From an uncultured Sphingorhabdus sp. (GTDB lineage Bacteria; Pseudomonadota; Alphaproteobacteria; Sphingomonadales; Sphingomonadaceae): a stretch of DNA of 16,567 bases. The notes beneath the pieces were generated by a model. The model was not told where the DNA came from. It did no database searches and saw only the letters and a program-made list of their open reading frames with translations. The DNA lies in assembly GCA_937873665.1 (NCBI GenBank), contig CALMYW010000526.1, positions 1-16,567 on the forward strand, given 5' to 3'. This document shows positions 1 to 7,757 of the stretch, piece after piece (the stretch's first letter is position 1; the number at the start of each line of letters is the position of its first letter). The position numbers were made by a program, and so were the translations under genes.

Positions 1-759
1 GCCTTGAATCAACCACCGAGTCTAACGTCAACCAATTTGTCCACGCCGCCTAGCCGTTTCGAAGCAGCTGACATTATCCTTGCCAACCCTCCGTTCGGAA
101 CGAAATCCGGCAGCAAACGAGACCTTCGTAAGGATATTCCGTATCCGAACGCAAATAAGCAGCTAGCTTTCTTGCAACATATCTATCTAAATCTCAAAAT
201 GGGTGGTCGTGCAGCAGTCGTTTTGCCGGATAATGTGCTTTTTGAGGACGGTGTAGGTAGGCAGATTCGACAGGATTTAATGGGCCTGTGCGATCTCCAT
301 ACCATTTTAAGGTTGCCATCCGGGATTTTCACTAGCGCAGGCGTGAAGACCAACGTAATGTTTTTTACGAAAATCTCGGAAAAGGCAGCGAATGCCACAA
401 AGGCCGTTTGGTTCTATGACATGCGCGCGCAAATGCCCAATTTCGGGAAGACCCGTACGCTGATTGCAGAAGACTTCGCCGATTTCATCAAGGCTTATGG
501 AGATGATCCGCTGGGCAAGGCCAAGCGAAAGGACGAAGGAGAAGCCGGGCGTTTCCGCATGTTCACGCGTGAGGAGATCGCTAAGCGCAATGACAATCTC
601 GATATCAGCTGGCTGCGTGAGGATGAGGAAGAGGTTGAGGAAGGCCTGACCGAGCCCGATGACATCGCCGCCGCTATCCTTGGCTACCTGCGCGCCGCGT
701 TGGAGGAAATTGAGGCGGTGGCAGATGAACTGGCCGAGACTGAGGAGGTCGCGGTGTGA
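1..759 (+). CDS. hsdM: Type I restriction-modification DNA methyltransferase subunit (HsdM), C-terminal part
   Basis: The reading frame is open from base 1, so the gene starts upstream of the window; 252 residues are visible. HsdM transfers a methyl group from S-adenosylmethionine to N6 of adenine and forms the M2S core with HsdS. Catalytic motif IV, NPPFG, is at visible residues 29-33. It is followed by the family pattern NANKQLAFLQHI, GGRAAVVLPDNVLF and LPSGIFTSAGVKTNVMFF. A very acidic, coiled-coil-like C-terminal tail (EEEVEEGLTEPDD onward) is normal for HsdM and contacts HsdS. The N-terminal helical domain and the SAM-binding motif I lie outside the window. The TGA at 757-759 overlaps the GTG start of the next gene. 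Family assignment is firm; target specificity cannot be read. Confidence 0.95.
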   Translation, partial: ALNQPPSLTSTNLSTPPSRFEAADIILANPPFGTKSGSKRDLRKDIPYPNANKQLAFLQHIYLNLKMGGRAAVVLPDNVLFEDGVGRQIRQDLMGLCDLHTILRLPSGIFTSAGVKTNVMFFTKISEKAANATKAVWFYDMRAQMPNFGKTRTLIAEDFADFIKAYGDDPLGKAKRKDEGEAGRFRMFTREEIAKRNDNLDISWLREDEEEVEEGLTEPDDIAAAILGYLRAALEEIEAVADELAETEEVAV

Positions 760-1481
760 GCGAGGCCCGAAAGGTCTATTTGAAGGCGGCAAATCTCGCT
801 GCCTTGAACCGGAAGGAAGCTCGGCGTGCAGCGCTTGCGCGCGCTCATGACATCCGTAAGTTTGAAATTGAGCTTTATTGGAAACGAGCCAGCTATTTTT
901 GGGTATTACAGGCTGCTGTATTCACAGCCTTTGGCTTGATCTGGCAGGATGGCGATCTGGAAAAATGGGGGCCGATCACAGTCTCGCTTGCTTGCCTTGG
1001 TGCCTTAACCGCTCTGGCCAGTTGGCTTGCAGCTAACGGATCGAAATTTTGGCAAGGCAACTGGGAATTTCACATTGATATGTTGGAAGACGAATTTGAA
1101 GGCCGTCTCCATAAAACCATCAGACTAGGTCGTTTGGGCGTGCGGTGGTCAGTTTCTGGGGTTAATGACCGGTTGCTGGTTTGCTTCTTCGTATTCTGGG
1201 TCGGACTGATTTGGTTTGCGTTAAACAAATTTCTCAAAGGCGTTTGGCTTACTGGTCTGACCTGTTCTAGCGCTGACTTCGATAGTGATAGGACGGCTGT
1301 TTTGGCGCTGGTGGCGTTGACGATTGGTGCCGCAGGCTGGCTAATTGCGCGCCTTTCTGATTTGCGCGGAAGTCCAGGGGAGTCCTTTGAATCCGGTAAC
1401 AATCCCAAAATTCAGACTTGGCCAAGGCTCGTTCGCGGAACCCATACGATGCAAATATTGAAGCGGACCGATACAAAATGA
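756..1481 (+). CDS. RipA-like multi-pass membrane protein in R-M operon
   Basis: The 241-aa product starts with GTG at 756, inside a GTGA overlap with hsdM, behind a strong GAGGAGG ribosome site at about 743-749. Residues 31-48 (HDIRKFEIELYWKRASYF) precede four predicted membrane helices at about 45-63, 73-93, 139-156 and 181-199, with a cytoplasmic-looking hydrophilic stretch at 94-138. The FEIELYWKR stretch leading into a helix recalls proteins annotated as RipA-family octameric membrane proteins; this is recognition by eye, not a search. Its place between hsdM and hsdS suggests an accessory to the defence system, for example membrane sensing or an abortive effector, but no catalytic motif is visible. 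It overlaps the following ATG by four bases. Confidence 0.75.
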   Translation: MSEARKVYLKAANLAALNRKEARRAALARAHDIRKFEIELYWKRASYFWVLQAAVFTAFGLIWQDGDLEKWGPITVSLACLGALTALASWLAANGSKFWQGNWEFHIDMLEDEFEGRLHKTIRLGRLGVRWSVSGVNDRLLVCFFVFWVGLIWFALNKFLKGVWLTGLTCSSADFDSDRTAVLALVALTIGAAGWLIARLSDLRGSPGESFESGNNPKIQTWPRLVRGTHTMQILKRTDTK

Positions 1482-2413
1482 CCCCCCAAATCCAAGGCGA
1501 AATCCACGGCCGCACCATCCAGCTCTTCCTTGTCGATGGCACGCCCACCGGGCTGCGCAAGGCGACGATCCATGGCTGGACCGGCCTCACCTTTGTCGCC
1601 ACCGGTACAACCTTTGCGGCGCTCACGGCGCGGGCGGAGCTGGACCGGACGGGCATCTACATCCTCTCAGGCCCGGATGCTGAGGCCGTGGGCGGCACGC
1701 GCGCCTATATCGGCTCTGCCAACAGCGTGCGGGAACGGATCAAGCAGAGCGCGGCGCAGCGCGAATTCTGGGAAACCGCGATTGCCGTCACCACCAGCGA
1801 CGATGATCTGTCCAAGGGCCATGTCGAGTATCTGGAGGCGCGGTTGATCGAGCTTGCGGGCGCGGCCAACCGTGTCACGATGGATAATGGCACCAGCCCC
1901 GCCGGGCAGCGCCGCCGCCTGCCAGAAGCGGATCAGGCGAATATGGAGGCATTCCTTTCCAACCTGAAGATCATCCTGCCCGTGGTCGGGCTGGATATGC
2001 TCAAGCCCCAGCCGCGCGCGGTGACGCAAACGGCGACGCCAGTCGCGCAGCGCATCAGCGGAGAGATCAGCTATGAAATCCGCCACAAATCCGGCGTGCA
2101 GGCGCAAGCGGTGGAGGAGGATGGCGAATTCATCGTGTTGGAAGGATCACAGGCGCTGCGCAACACCGGCTATGTGCAGCAAAGCTATGTCGCGCTAAAG
2201 GATAATCTGGTGAAGCAAGGCGTGCTGACCCCGCAATCAGACACGCTCTATGCCTTCGCCCGGCCCTACAGCTTTTCCAGCCCCTCCGCCGCAGCCGCCG
2301 TCGTGCTGGATCGCAACAGCAATGGCCTCTCCGAATGGAAGGTGAAGGGCGAAAAGCGGACCTATCATGACGTGAAGCAAGCGCGCATTGCTGCCGATGG
2401 GGTAGGGGTATGA
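1478..2413 (+). CDS. GIY-YIG nuclease-fold protein with DUF4357-like C-terminal domain
   Basis: I chose the ATG at 1478, in an ATGA overlap with the preceding stop; the frame is open 60 bases further upstream but there it lies inside the membrane-protein gene. The 311-aa product has a GIY-YIG core: GIY at residues 59-61, YIG at 77-79, conserved Arg residues in SVRERI (83-88), and a glutamate at 117 in HVEYLEARL that fits the catalytic metal-binding position. About 225-305 carries EGSQALRN, YSFSSPSAAAAVVL and GLSEWK, typical of the DUF4357 tail found on GIY-YIG proteins beside type I R-M genes. It may act as an accessory nuclease of the operon. GC is higher than in the flanking hsdS recognition domains. 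The fold call is good; the role is inferred. Confidence 0.85.
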   Translation: MTPQIQGEIHGRTIQLFLVDGTPTGLRKATIHGWTGLTFVATGTTFAALTARAELDRTGIYILSGPDAEAVGGTRAYIGSANSVRERIKQSAAQREFWETAIAVTTSDDDLSKGHVEYLEARLIELAGAANRVTMDNGTSPAGQRRRLPEADQANMEAFLSNLKIILPVVGLDMLKPQPRAVTQTATPVAQRISGEISYEIRHKSGVQAQAVEEDGEFIVLEGSQALRNTGYVQQSYVALKDNLVKQGVLTPQSDTLYAFARPYSFSSPSAAAAVVLDRNSNGLSEWKVKGEKRTYHDVKQARIAADGVGV

Positions 2414-4101
2414 GTGATTTGCCGAAGGGGTGGGCTGAGGCCGAAATTAGTGAGCTCGCGGCTTATGTGTCGCGCGGCAGGTCGCCTAAGTACGTGGACA
2501 AAAGCGCCTTACCTGTAATCAATCAGCGCTGCGTGAGATGGCATGGAGTAGATGAAACTTTTGTGAAGTTCGTCGATCCTACCACTTGGCATCAGTGGGA
2601 TGACGAGAGACTAGTACGCCGCAACGACATTCTTTGGAACTCGACCGGCACGGGCACAATTGGACGCGCTGCATTGTTTAAAGAGCTGACCAGCTATGAT
2701 CGAGCTGTGGTGGATAGTCACGTTACCATTGTAAGGGCTGGTCCGGCTGTCGATCCAGCATACCTGTTTGGCTACATCAAATCACCTGCTGTCCAAGACA
2801 AGATCGAGGATATGCAGAGTGGATCGACGAACCAAGTCGAACTCAATCGAAGCGAGATTGTATCGACGGTCGTGCCCGTTGCACCACTCGCCGAACAGCG
2901 GCGGATTGTGGCGAAGGTGGATGGGTTGACCGCGCGCACCGCCCGCGCCCGAAAAGAGCTGGACCGTATCCCCAACCTCATCGCCCACTACAAAAGTGCC
3001 GTTCTCGCGATGGCATTCTCAGGCAGGTTGACCCAAGATTGGAGGGTCGGTCTTGAACGCGATGCAAAAAGTGACGGTGAATACCCATTCGGATGGGTGG
3101 TCAAAGAGCTGGACGAAATTAGCACAATTCAAGGCGGTATCCAAGTCGGAAAGAAGCGACCTGCGTCAGCCAAATTGATTGACGTACCCTACCTACGAGT
3201 GGCGAATGTGCAGCGAGGTTGGTTGAACCTTGATGAAATCAAATACCTTGGTGTGACTGCTACAGAGAGAGATCGGCTGCTACTACAAAACGGCGACATT
3301 CTCATGAATGAGGGCGGAGACCGGGATAAGCTTGGGCGTGGTTGGGTCTGGCGAGCGGAGATTCCCGAATGCATTCACCAAAATCATGTTTTCCGCATCC
3401 GGCTCTACAATGACGAATTTCCTCCCGAATACGTTTCGCATTACGCCAACGAAAATGGCCAGCGGTATTTTATCGATCAGGGGACACAGACAACTAATCT
3501 TGCCTCAATCAGTAAGCGGAAGGTGGCAGCGCTGCCTGTGCCGGTTCCTCCCGTCGATGAAGCAATAGAAATTGTCCGCCGCATCGAGTCCGCCTTCGGC
3601 TGGCTGGACCGCATGGCCGCCGATCACGCCGCCGCCGCAGGCCTGCTCTCCAAACTCGACGCCGCCGTCCTGAGCAAAGCCTTTCGCGGCGAACTCGTCC
3701 CCCAAGATCCCAACGACGAACCCGCCAGCGTGTTGCTGGACCGTATCAGGGCGAAGCGGGAGGCGGAAGGCAAAAAGCCCAAAAGTGGGCGGGGACGACC
3801 AAGGGTTCCCAAAGCGGAAAAGGAACAAATTCATGTGCTTTGGTACGATGACGACCTCGTAGCATATGATGAAATGCCTCCACGCAGAAAGGCAAATGCG
3901 AATATGACAAAAAGCCGCCAAGACGATGACGTGAAGGACAAGCCCTATCTCGCAGGCCTGCTCAAAAGCGGATCGCACCACGACGTCCAAACCCTGTTCC
4001 GCGCCGCTGATCTGCCCGTCGCCGATTTCTACAAGCAACTCGCCTGGGAAATCGGGGAGAAGTATATCATAGACAGCCCAGACGAACTGAAAGCCGCCTG
4101 A
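2410..4101 (+). CDS. hsdS: Type I restriction-modification specificity subunit (HsdS)
   Basis: The 563-aa product starts at an ATGA overlap (2410-2413). It shows the two-half architecture that reads a bipartite DNA site. TRD1 opens with LPKGWAEAEISELAAYVSRG (about 4-23). The first conserved helix has PLAEQRRIVAKVDGL and AVLAMAFSGRLTQDWR (about 155-214). TRD2 opens with FGWVVKELDEISTIQGG (about 226). The second conserved helix has LPVPVPPVDEAIEIVRRI, AAVLSKAFRGELVPQDP and DEPASVLLDRI (about 375-447). A basic linker (KKPKSGRGRPRVPK) then leads to an extra C-terminal segment of about 100 residues, making the protein longer than the usual 400-450. The TRDs are lower in GC than the conserved helices, as expected for exchangeable modules. 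The stop overlaps the next start as TGATG. Confidence 0.95.
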   Translation: MSDLPKGWAEAEISELAAYVSRGRSPKYVDKSALPVINQRCVRWHGVDETFVKFVDPTTWHQWDDERLVRRNDILWNSTGTGTIGRAALFKELTSYDRAVVDSHVTIVRAGPAVDPAYLFGYIKSPAVQDKIEDMQSGSTNQVELNRSEIVSTVVPVAPLAEQRRIVAKVDGLTARTARARKELDRIPNLIAHYKSAVLAMAFSGRLTQDWRVGLERDAKSDGEYPFGWVVKELDEISTIQGGIQVGKKRPASAKLIDVPYLRVANVQRGWLNLDEIKYLGVTATERDRLLLQNGDILMNEGGDRDKLGRGWVWRAEIPECIHQNHVFRIRLYNDEFPPEYVSHYANENGQRYFIDQGTQTTNLASISKRKVAALPVPVPPVDEAIEIVRRIESAFGWLDRMAADHAAAAGLLSKLDAAVLSKAFRGELVPQDPNDEPASVLLDRIRAKREAEGKKPKSGRGRPRVPKAEKEQIHVLWYDDDLVAYDEMPPRRKANANMTKSRQDDDVKDKPYLAGLLKSGSHHDVQTLFRAADLPVADFYKQLAWEIGEKYIIDSPDELKAA

Positions 4102-5783
4102 TGCGCCTCCTCCGCGTCTATATCGACGGCTATCGCAACCTGAAGGATGTCACTGTCGATTTCGACAAGGATAGCCTGACCACAGTCGTGATCGGCGAAA
4201 ACGGCAGCGGCAAATCGAACCTGATCGAAGCGATTGTCGAGGTGTTTCGGGCTTGGGACTTGGGGGAGCAGGCGCAAATCAGATTCAACTATGACTTGCG
4301 CTACCGTCTCAATGCCTATGATGTGCGGTTGACCAATCAAGATGGTTTAAAGGATATACCGCCGGAATTTAAAGGCCAGCCTGCACCGGACAACGAGGAT
4401 GGCAAAATTCATCTTAACGTGCGGAAATTCATTGATTCCCGAACGAGCAGAATACGCGCCCTTCATTTGCCGGACCTAATTTTCGGTTATTATTCCGGCT
4501 CAAGTAGGCGATTTGAATCGCTGTTCGATGATCATCAGAAGGCTTATTACAAAGAGATTATTAAGAACGATAAGCAGGTTGATTTCGATCAGGCCCGCAG
4601 CAAACGTCGGCTGTTTTTTTGCCGCCCAATTCATGGAACATTTGCGTTGCTGTCCCAATTTGTTTTTCTCACACCCGCAATCAAACGCGAGCTAGAAATT
4701 GGTCTGAAAATCACTGGGTTCCATTCCGCATTGGCCCATTTCAAGCAGCCTTCCTGGTTCAACTATAATCGGTGGCGGAGAGAAAACGCCAAGGGACAGA
4801 AGGCGGGCCAACGTGGTCGAGCCTCGCACGCAGATATTCTGCAATATGCCGATGATCACTGGCTTGCGAACGGCCCCGCTGGCGCGTGTATCGCAAATTT
4901 CCGAGCACAATCATTCTTCCCGTTGACTGTGACCGGGAAGGTCGTTGACGACTACCGAAGAAATCCGAAGGAAGAAGGGCAACTGGCTTGCTTTCTAAGG
5001 AATGGCGATGCCTTGGAGGGCTTGCGACGCACGTACAAGGATGACGGAGAATTGTTCGCTGCGCTGGAAGCCGCAGACATATCTGACCTGTTTCGCGAAA
5101 TGATCGTCTGGGTCACGCGCACAAATGACGACACCGGCGACATCAGCTTCAGCGATCTTTCCGATGGAGAGCGGCAATTGCTAATGGTGCTCGGCTTGAT
5201 TCGTGTCTCGCGCGGCAAAGAGGCGCTGTTCCTGCTCGATGAGCCAGACACCCACCTAAATCCAGCATGGCAGCTCACCTATCTCGATCTGATCCGCGAA
5301 TGGACCGAAGTCGCGGCGGATGAGGATAAGTGCCAGATCATCATGACGACCCACAACCCACTGACCATCGCGGCATTGGAGGCGAAGGAGGTAAGGGTGA
5401 TGTCAAGCGATGAAGATGGCAATGTCACCGTCGAGCCGCCGCGCATTGATCCGAGGGGCTTGGGCTTTGCGGGCGTGCTAACAGACATTTTCGGCCTATC
5501 CTCGTCGCTCGACAAGCCGACCCAGCAAAAGATTGATCGCCGAAATGAACTGGCGGCGAAAGCTAATCTGACGCCTGAGTTGGCAAAGGAATTTGGAGAA
5601 ATCAAAGAGGAGCTTCGCCACTTCGGCTTCCTTTATGAAGAACGTGACAAGCTTTACAGTGAATTCCTGAGGCGACTCAAAGATGTAGAGCTTGCAAAGG
5701 TCGATCCTCTGACGCCTGAAGAATTGAGGGAACGAGAGAAGGAAACGCGGCGGATCGTCGAAGATTTAATGGGCAAGAAATGA
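4101..5783 (+). CDS. Restriction-system-associated AAA ATPase (PtuA/OLD-like)
   Basis: The 560-aa product starts at ATG 4101, sharing one base with the hsdS stop. It is a SMC/ABC-like single-chain ATPase: Walker A GENGSGKS at residues 32-39, ABC signature-like LSDGERQ at 353-359, Walker B LLDEPD at 378-383 with Glu381 as likely catalytic base, and an H-loop TTHNP with His418. The insert between Walker A and the signature is long, about 310 residues. There is a charged helical C-terminus, and no TOPRIM domain is obvious, which argues against a full OLD nuclease. PtuA of Septu has this layout and pairs with an HNH protein, as here. The ATPase probably gates the downstream nuclease-like partner. 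The next gene starts inside its stop (ATGA). Confidence 0.88.
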   Translation: MRLLRVYIDGYRNLKDVTVDFDKDSLTTVVIGENGSGKSNLIEAIVEVFRAWDLGEQAQIRFNYDLRYRLNAYDVRLTNQDGLKDIPPEFKGQPAPDNEDGKIHLNVRKFIDSRTSRIRALHLPDLIFGYYSGSSRRFESLFDDHQKAYYKEIIKNDKQVDFDQARSKRRLFFCRPIHGTFALLSQFVFLTPAIKRELEIGLKITGFHSALAHFKQPSWFNYNRWRRENAKGQKAGQRGRASHADILQYADDHWLANGPAGACIANFRAQSFFPLTVTGKVVDDYRRNPKEEGQLACFLRNGDALEGLRRTYKDDGELFAALEAADISDLFREMIVWVTRTNDDTGDISFSDLSDGERQLLMVLGLIRVSRGKEALFLLDEPDTHLNPAWQLTYLDLIREWTEVAADEDKCQIIMTTHNPLTIAALEAKEVRVMSSDEDGNVTVEPPRIDPRGLGFAGVLTDIFGLSSSLDKPTQQKIDRRNELAAKANLTPELAKEFGEIKEELRHFGFLYEERDKLYSEFLRRLKDVELAKVDPLTPEELREREKETRRIVEDLMGKK

Positions 5784-6640
5784 TCTACGTTCATCGTGAC
5801 CTGACCAAAATCCCTCAAGAGAAGCTGGATGCGCTGAAAGCCGTGTCCGATGCACTTGATTCAATCGATGACCCTGCAATGCGGAAGGCCTTTATCGAGG
5901 CCAATAGAGCCGCTTGGAACGCTGTTCGTAGCGAACTGGAGGCTATGTCATTCGGAAAATGCTGGTATACTGAAGCCAAAGAGGGCTGCTCGCGATATCA
6001 AACTGACCACTACAGACCTCACGGTCGAGCCAAGCAGGCTGCGAAGACCTATGCCGCAGGCTATTGCTGGCTTGCATTCGACATCGACAACTACCGTATA
6101 GTTGGCGTCCTCGCCAATACACAGAACCAAGAATACTCTGTAGAGACAGTGGGCAAGAGCGACTGGTTTCCGTTGCTTGATCCAACATCGCGCGCAACGT
6201 TGGTTAATCGATCAACCGACGGTGAGGTGCCGCTCCTGCTTGACCCAGTGAATGAAGATCATCCTGAGAAAATCATGTTCAATGATAATGGTGAAGCTCA
6301 TCCTTCGGATGAGTTGTCTGACGAAGAAAAAGCTTGGGTGCGGGACGCTATCGACCGGATGGGGATCAAGCAGGAAAAGCTCAATGGTCTTCGACGAAGA
6401 GTATGGCGCGAATGCGAGGGGCGCATCGCCAAATATGACCGTTTTTTCAAAAAGCCCTCAGCTGAACGCACACCTGAGGATAAACTCAGCATGAAAGAGT
6501 TGGCTGGCGAACTTCGGGCAATGGCATCGTGCCGCGCCCCTTTTGCGGCGACCGCCAGACAATGCCTAAAGAGCAATCGGCTTCAAGATTTGATCGTGAA
6601 AGATGAGTATGCAGCCGCCAATGCTGCTGCACATGCCTAG
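5780..6640 (+). CDS. HNH-like protein (PtuB / TIGR02646-like) paired with AAA ATPase
   Basis: The 286-aa product starts at the ATGA overlap at 5780. Residues 59-81 contain GKCWYTE and QTDHYRPHG, matching the C-x-Y-C-E ... (D/E)H(F/Y)RP signature of PtuB and TIGR02646-type HNH nucleases. YCWLAFDIDNYRIV (95-108) supplies the usual aromatic stretch and candidate Asn104. PLLDP and LLLDPVNEDHPEKIMF (131-167) match the downstream family pattern. The usual second cysteine of the first zinc knuckle is Thr64 here; Cys70 could compensate, so metal binding may differ. It ends the operon, and its partner is the ATPase immediately upstream. It is expected to be the DNA- or RNA-cutting effector, but activity is inferred. 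Confidence 0.82.
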   Translation: MIYVHRDLTKIPQEKLDALKAVSDALDSIDDPAMRKAFIEANRAAWNAVRSELEAMSFGKCWYTEAKEGCSRYQTDHYRPHGRAKQAAKTYAAGYCWLAFDIDNYRIVGVLANTQNQEYSVETVGKSDWFPLLDPTSRATLVNRSTDGEVPLLLDPVNEDHPEKIMFNDNGEAHPSDELSDEEKAWVRDAIDRMGIKQEKLNGLRRRVWRECEGRIAKYDRFFKKPSAERTPEDKLSMKELAGELRAMASCRAPFAATARQCLKSNRLQDLIVKDEYAAANAAAHA

Positions 6641-6807
6641 TAGAAATACGTCGGTTGGATGGGTTCAAAATCGTCTGATCGAGCCTCCTCTTTTGTAAAG
6701 GCAATATGTCGATCTGCCATCCCTTGATCTGATGAATCCATTCCTCTTTGTCATCAACTCTGCTCACACAACCCTGCACCCCGAGCCGAGTTGACGACAG
6801 GTGCAGA
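6641..6807. other. Convergent intergenic region between defence operon and zeta cassette
   Basis: This 167-bp stretch separates the end of the + strand defence operon from the end of the - strand cassette. I see no convincing gene; the open frames crossing it have no family look and run into coding sequence of the neighbours. Its only structure is the inverted repeat at 6774-6806. It is the likely boundary between two separately acquired modules. Confidence 0.6.
6774..6806 (-). terminator. Inverted repeat just after the 60-aa gene, possible terminator
   Basis: CTGCACC (6774-6780) and GGTGCAG (6800-6806) are perfect 7-bp arms around a 19-nt loop. They lie one base beyond the stop codon of the - strand 60-aa gene. 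No T-run follows on either strand, so an intrinsic terminator is uncertain; it may instead protect the 3' end of the transcript. Confidence 0.3.
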
Positions 6808-6990
6808 TCATTCCTTGCCTTCGCGCAATTGCGCCGCAGAAATGCGCACCGGCTTACCATCGCGGACGATGATGATCCCGGTGTCCGTTTGGATTGCGGT
6901 TTTGCGGGCAAGGTCGGCAGCGCGCCGCATAGCGGCGAGCGAACCGCGCAAATCGGAGTTCCGCGCCTTGGCAAGTTCCTTTGCCGTCAT
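6808..6990 (-). CDS. 60-aa protein coupled to zeta toxin
   Basis: I chose the ATG at 6990 because it forms an ATGA overlap with the zeta stop; an upstream ATG at 7005 would add five residues. The product begins MTAKELAKARNSDLRGSL and ends with TDTGIIIVRDGKPVRISAAQ. The N-terminal half is helical and basic, and the C-terminal half is two short beta strands. It has no membrane or catalytic motif. The tight overlap with zeta suggests it belongs to the toxin unit, perhaps as an inhibitor that binds the kinase, replacing the epsilon antitoxin. I have no named family for it. Confidence 0.7.
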   Translation of the reverse strand: MTAKELAKARNSDLRGSLAAMRRAADLARKTAIQTDTGIIIVRDGKPVRISAAQLREGKE

Positions 6991-7520
6991 TGGTTCTCTC
7001 CCCATTCGATCAGCAACAATTCCGCCCCACTGTTATCATAGAGCGCCCAATCATCAACAGCCGGTTTATAATGAAGCTCAAAGTTCGCAAGCCCGCTCGA
7101 GAAACGGCGACGGATCACGGCTTCCGGAATGTCATGCCCGCCCTGCTCCACGCGCAGGGCAACACGCTGAATTGCTGTTTCAACATCTGGCAGTTGCAGG
7201 AAAAACAGGCTGACATGGTAACCTATCGCCCGCCACTTCTTGATCTGCTGTACATAGCCGCGCCCTGACAATGTGGTCTCAAAGGCAAAGCTCTCACCTT
7301 GCTGCGCACAGTGCGCAATTTCTTCGAGCATCAGACGCGCTGCCTTGAATGCTGCTGTATCCGGCGCAAAAGGCGCAAGACCCGCTGCGATCAGATCAGC
7401 ATTGATGAATCGTGGCAGTCTGGCTTCTACAGGCAAGAATGAGCGGGCAAAGGTCGTCTTGCCCGCACCGTTGGGACCAGCGACGATGATAATCTTCTTC
7501 TGCGAGCGCACTCGGGTCAC
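6987..7520 (-). CDS. Zeta toxin family kinase
   Basis: Zeta toxins are P-loop kinases; characterised members phosphorylate UDP-N-acetylglucosamine and block wall synthesis. The frame is open up to 7733, but the GTG at 7520 overlaps the stop of the HTH gene as GTGA. It also places the P-loop near the N-terminus as in relatives, giving 177 aa. Walker A is GPNGAGKTT (residues 15-23). The NADLIAAGLAPF block follows, with Asp42 as candidate catalytic base, then ETTLSGRGY. The RVEQGGHDIP...IRRRFSSGLANF stretch is the arginine-rich lid typical of the chromosomal/plasmid zeta subfamily. It is smaller than the streptococcal zeta (about 287 aa) and probably targets a different or broader nucleotide-sugar pool. 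No epsilon antitoxin is present. Confidence 0.88.
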   Translation of the reverse strand: MTRVRSQKKIIIVAGPNGAGKTTFARSFLPVEARLPRFINADLIAAGLAPFAPDTAAFKAARLMLEEIAHCAQQGESFAFETTLSGRGYVQQIKKWRAIGYHVSLFFLQLPDVETAIQRVALRVEQGGHDIPEAVIRRRFSSGLANFELHYKPAVDDWALYDNSGAELLLIEWGENQ

Positions 7521-7681
7521 GCGGCGGTTTCCAGCGACAGAATAGCAGGCTCGGGCGGCTGCGCCTTGCCCTGCTCCCAATCGCGCGCGACATCGGGAAG
7601 CACGCCGAATTCCTCGGCTACGTCTGCAACCGAAAATCCGGCGGCAACCCGCCGCGCCGCAAATGTTGTCGAACCACTCAT
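7517..7681 (-). CDS. Small HTH-type protein, putative antitoxin/regulator of zeta
   Basis: This 54-aa gene starts at ATG 7681 behind an AGGAAA ribosome site and ends in a GTGA overlap with zeta. The sequence MSGSTTFAARRVAAGFSVAD, then VAEEFGVLPDVARDWEQGK, reads as a compact helix-turn-helix: SVADVAEEFGV as helix-turn and DVARDWEQG as recognition helix. The tail QPPEPAILSLE is proline-rich. Its position before the toxin fits an autoregulatory antitoxin or operon repressor. It is too short for fold assignment to be certain, but the coupled starts and ribosome site support a real gene. Confidence 0.72.
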   Translation of the reverse strand: MSGSTTFAARRVAAGFSVADVAEEFGVLPDVARDWEQGKAQPPEPAILSLETAA

Positions 7682-7757
7682 GATCTTTTCCTAGCGGCAA
7701 TCTGCCACCAATTCGAGTCGAAGCTTTCAACACCGCCTCGGTTTTGCATTGATGCCT

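Noticed and set aside
307..792. A 161-residue - strand frame opposite hsdM
   Set aside because: Antisense shadow of hsdM, with no ribosome site or family motif.
3505..4038. A 177-residue - strand frame opposite the hsdS C-terminus
   Set aside because: Antisense shadow; the hsdS conserved helices on the + strand explain the sequence.
6486..6974. A 162-residue - strand frame spanning the convergent gap
   Set aside because: It overlaps both the HNH-like gene and the 60-aa gene in other frames, and its composition is not protein-like outside a short stretch at about 6660-6800.
7521..7733. 71-residue N-terminal extension of zeta
   Set aside because: It overlaps the 54-aa HTH gene, which has a good ribosome site and a GTGA junction; the extension resembles no zeta N-terminus and would put the P-loop far inside.
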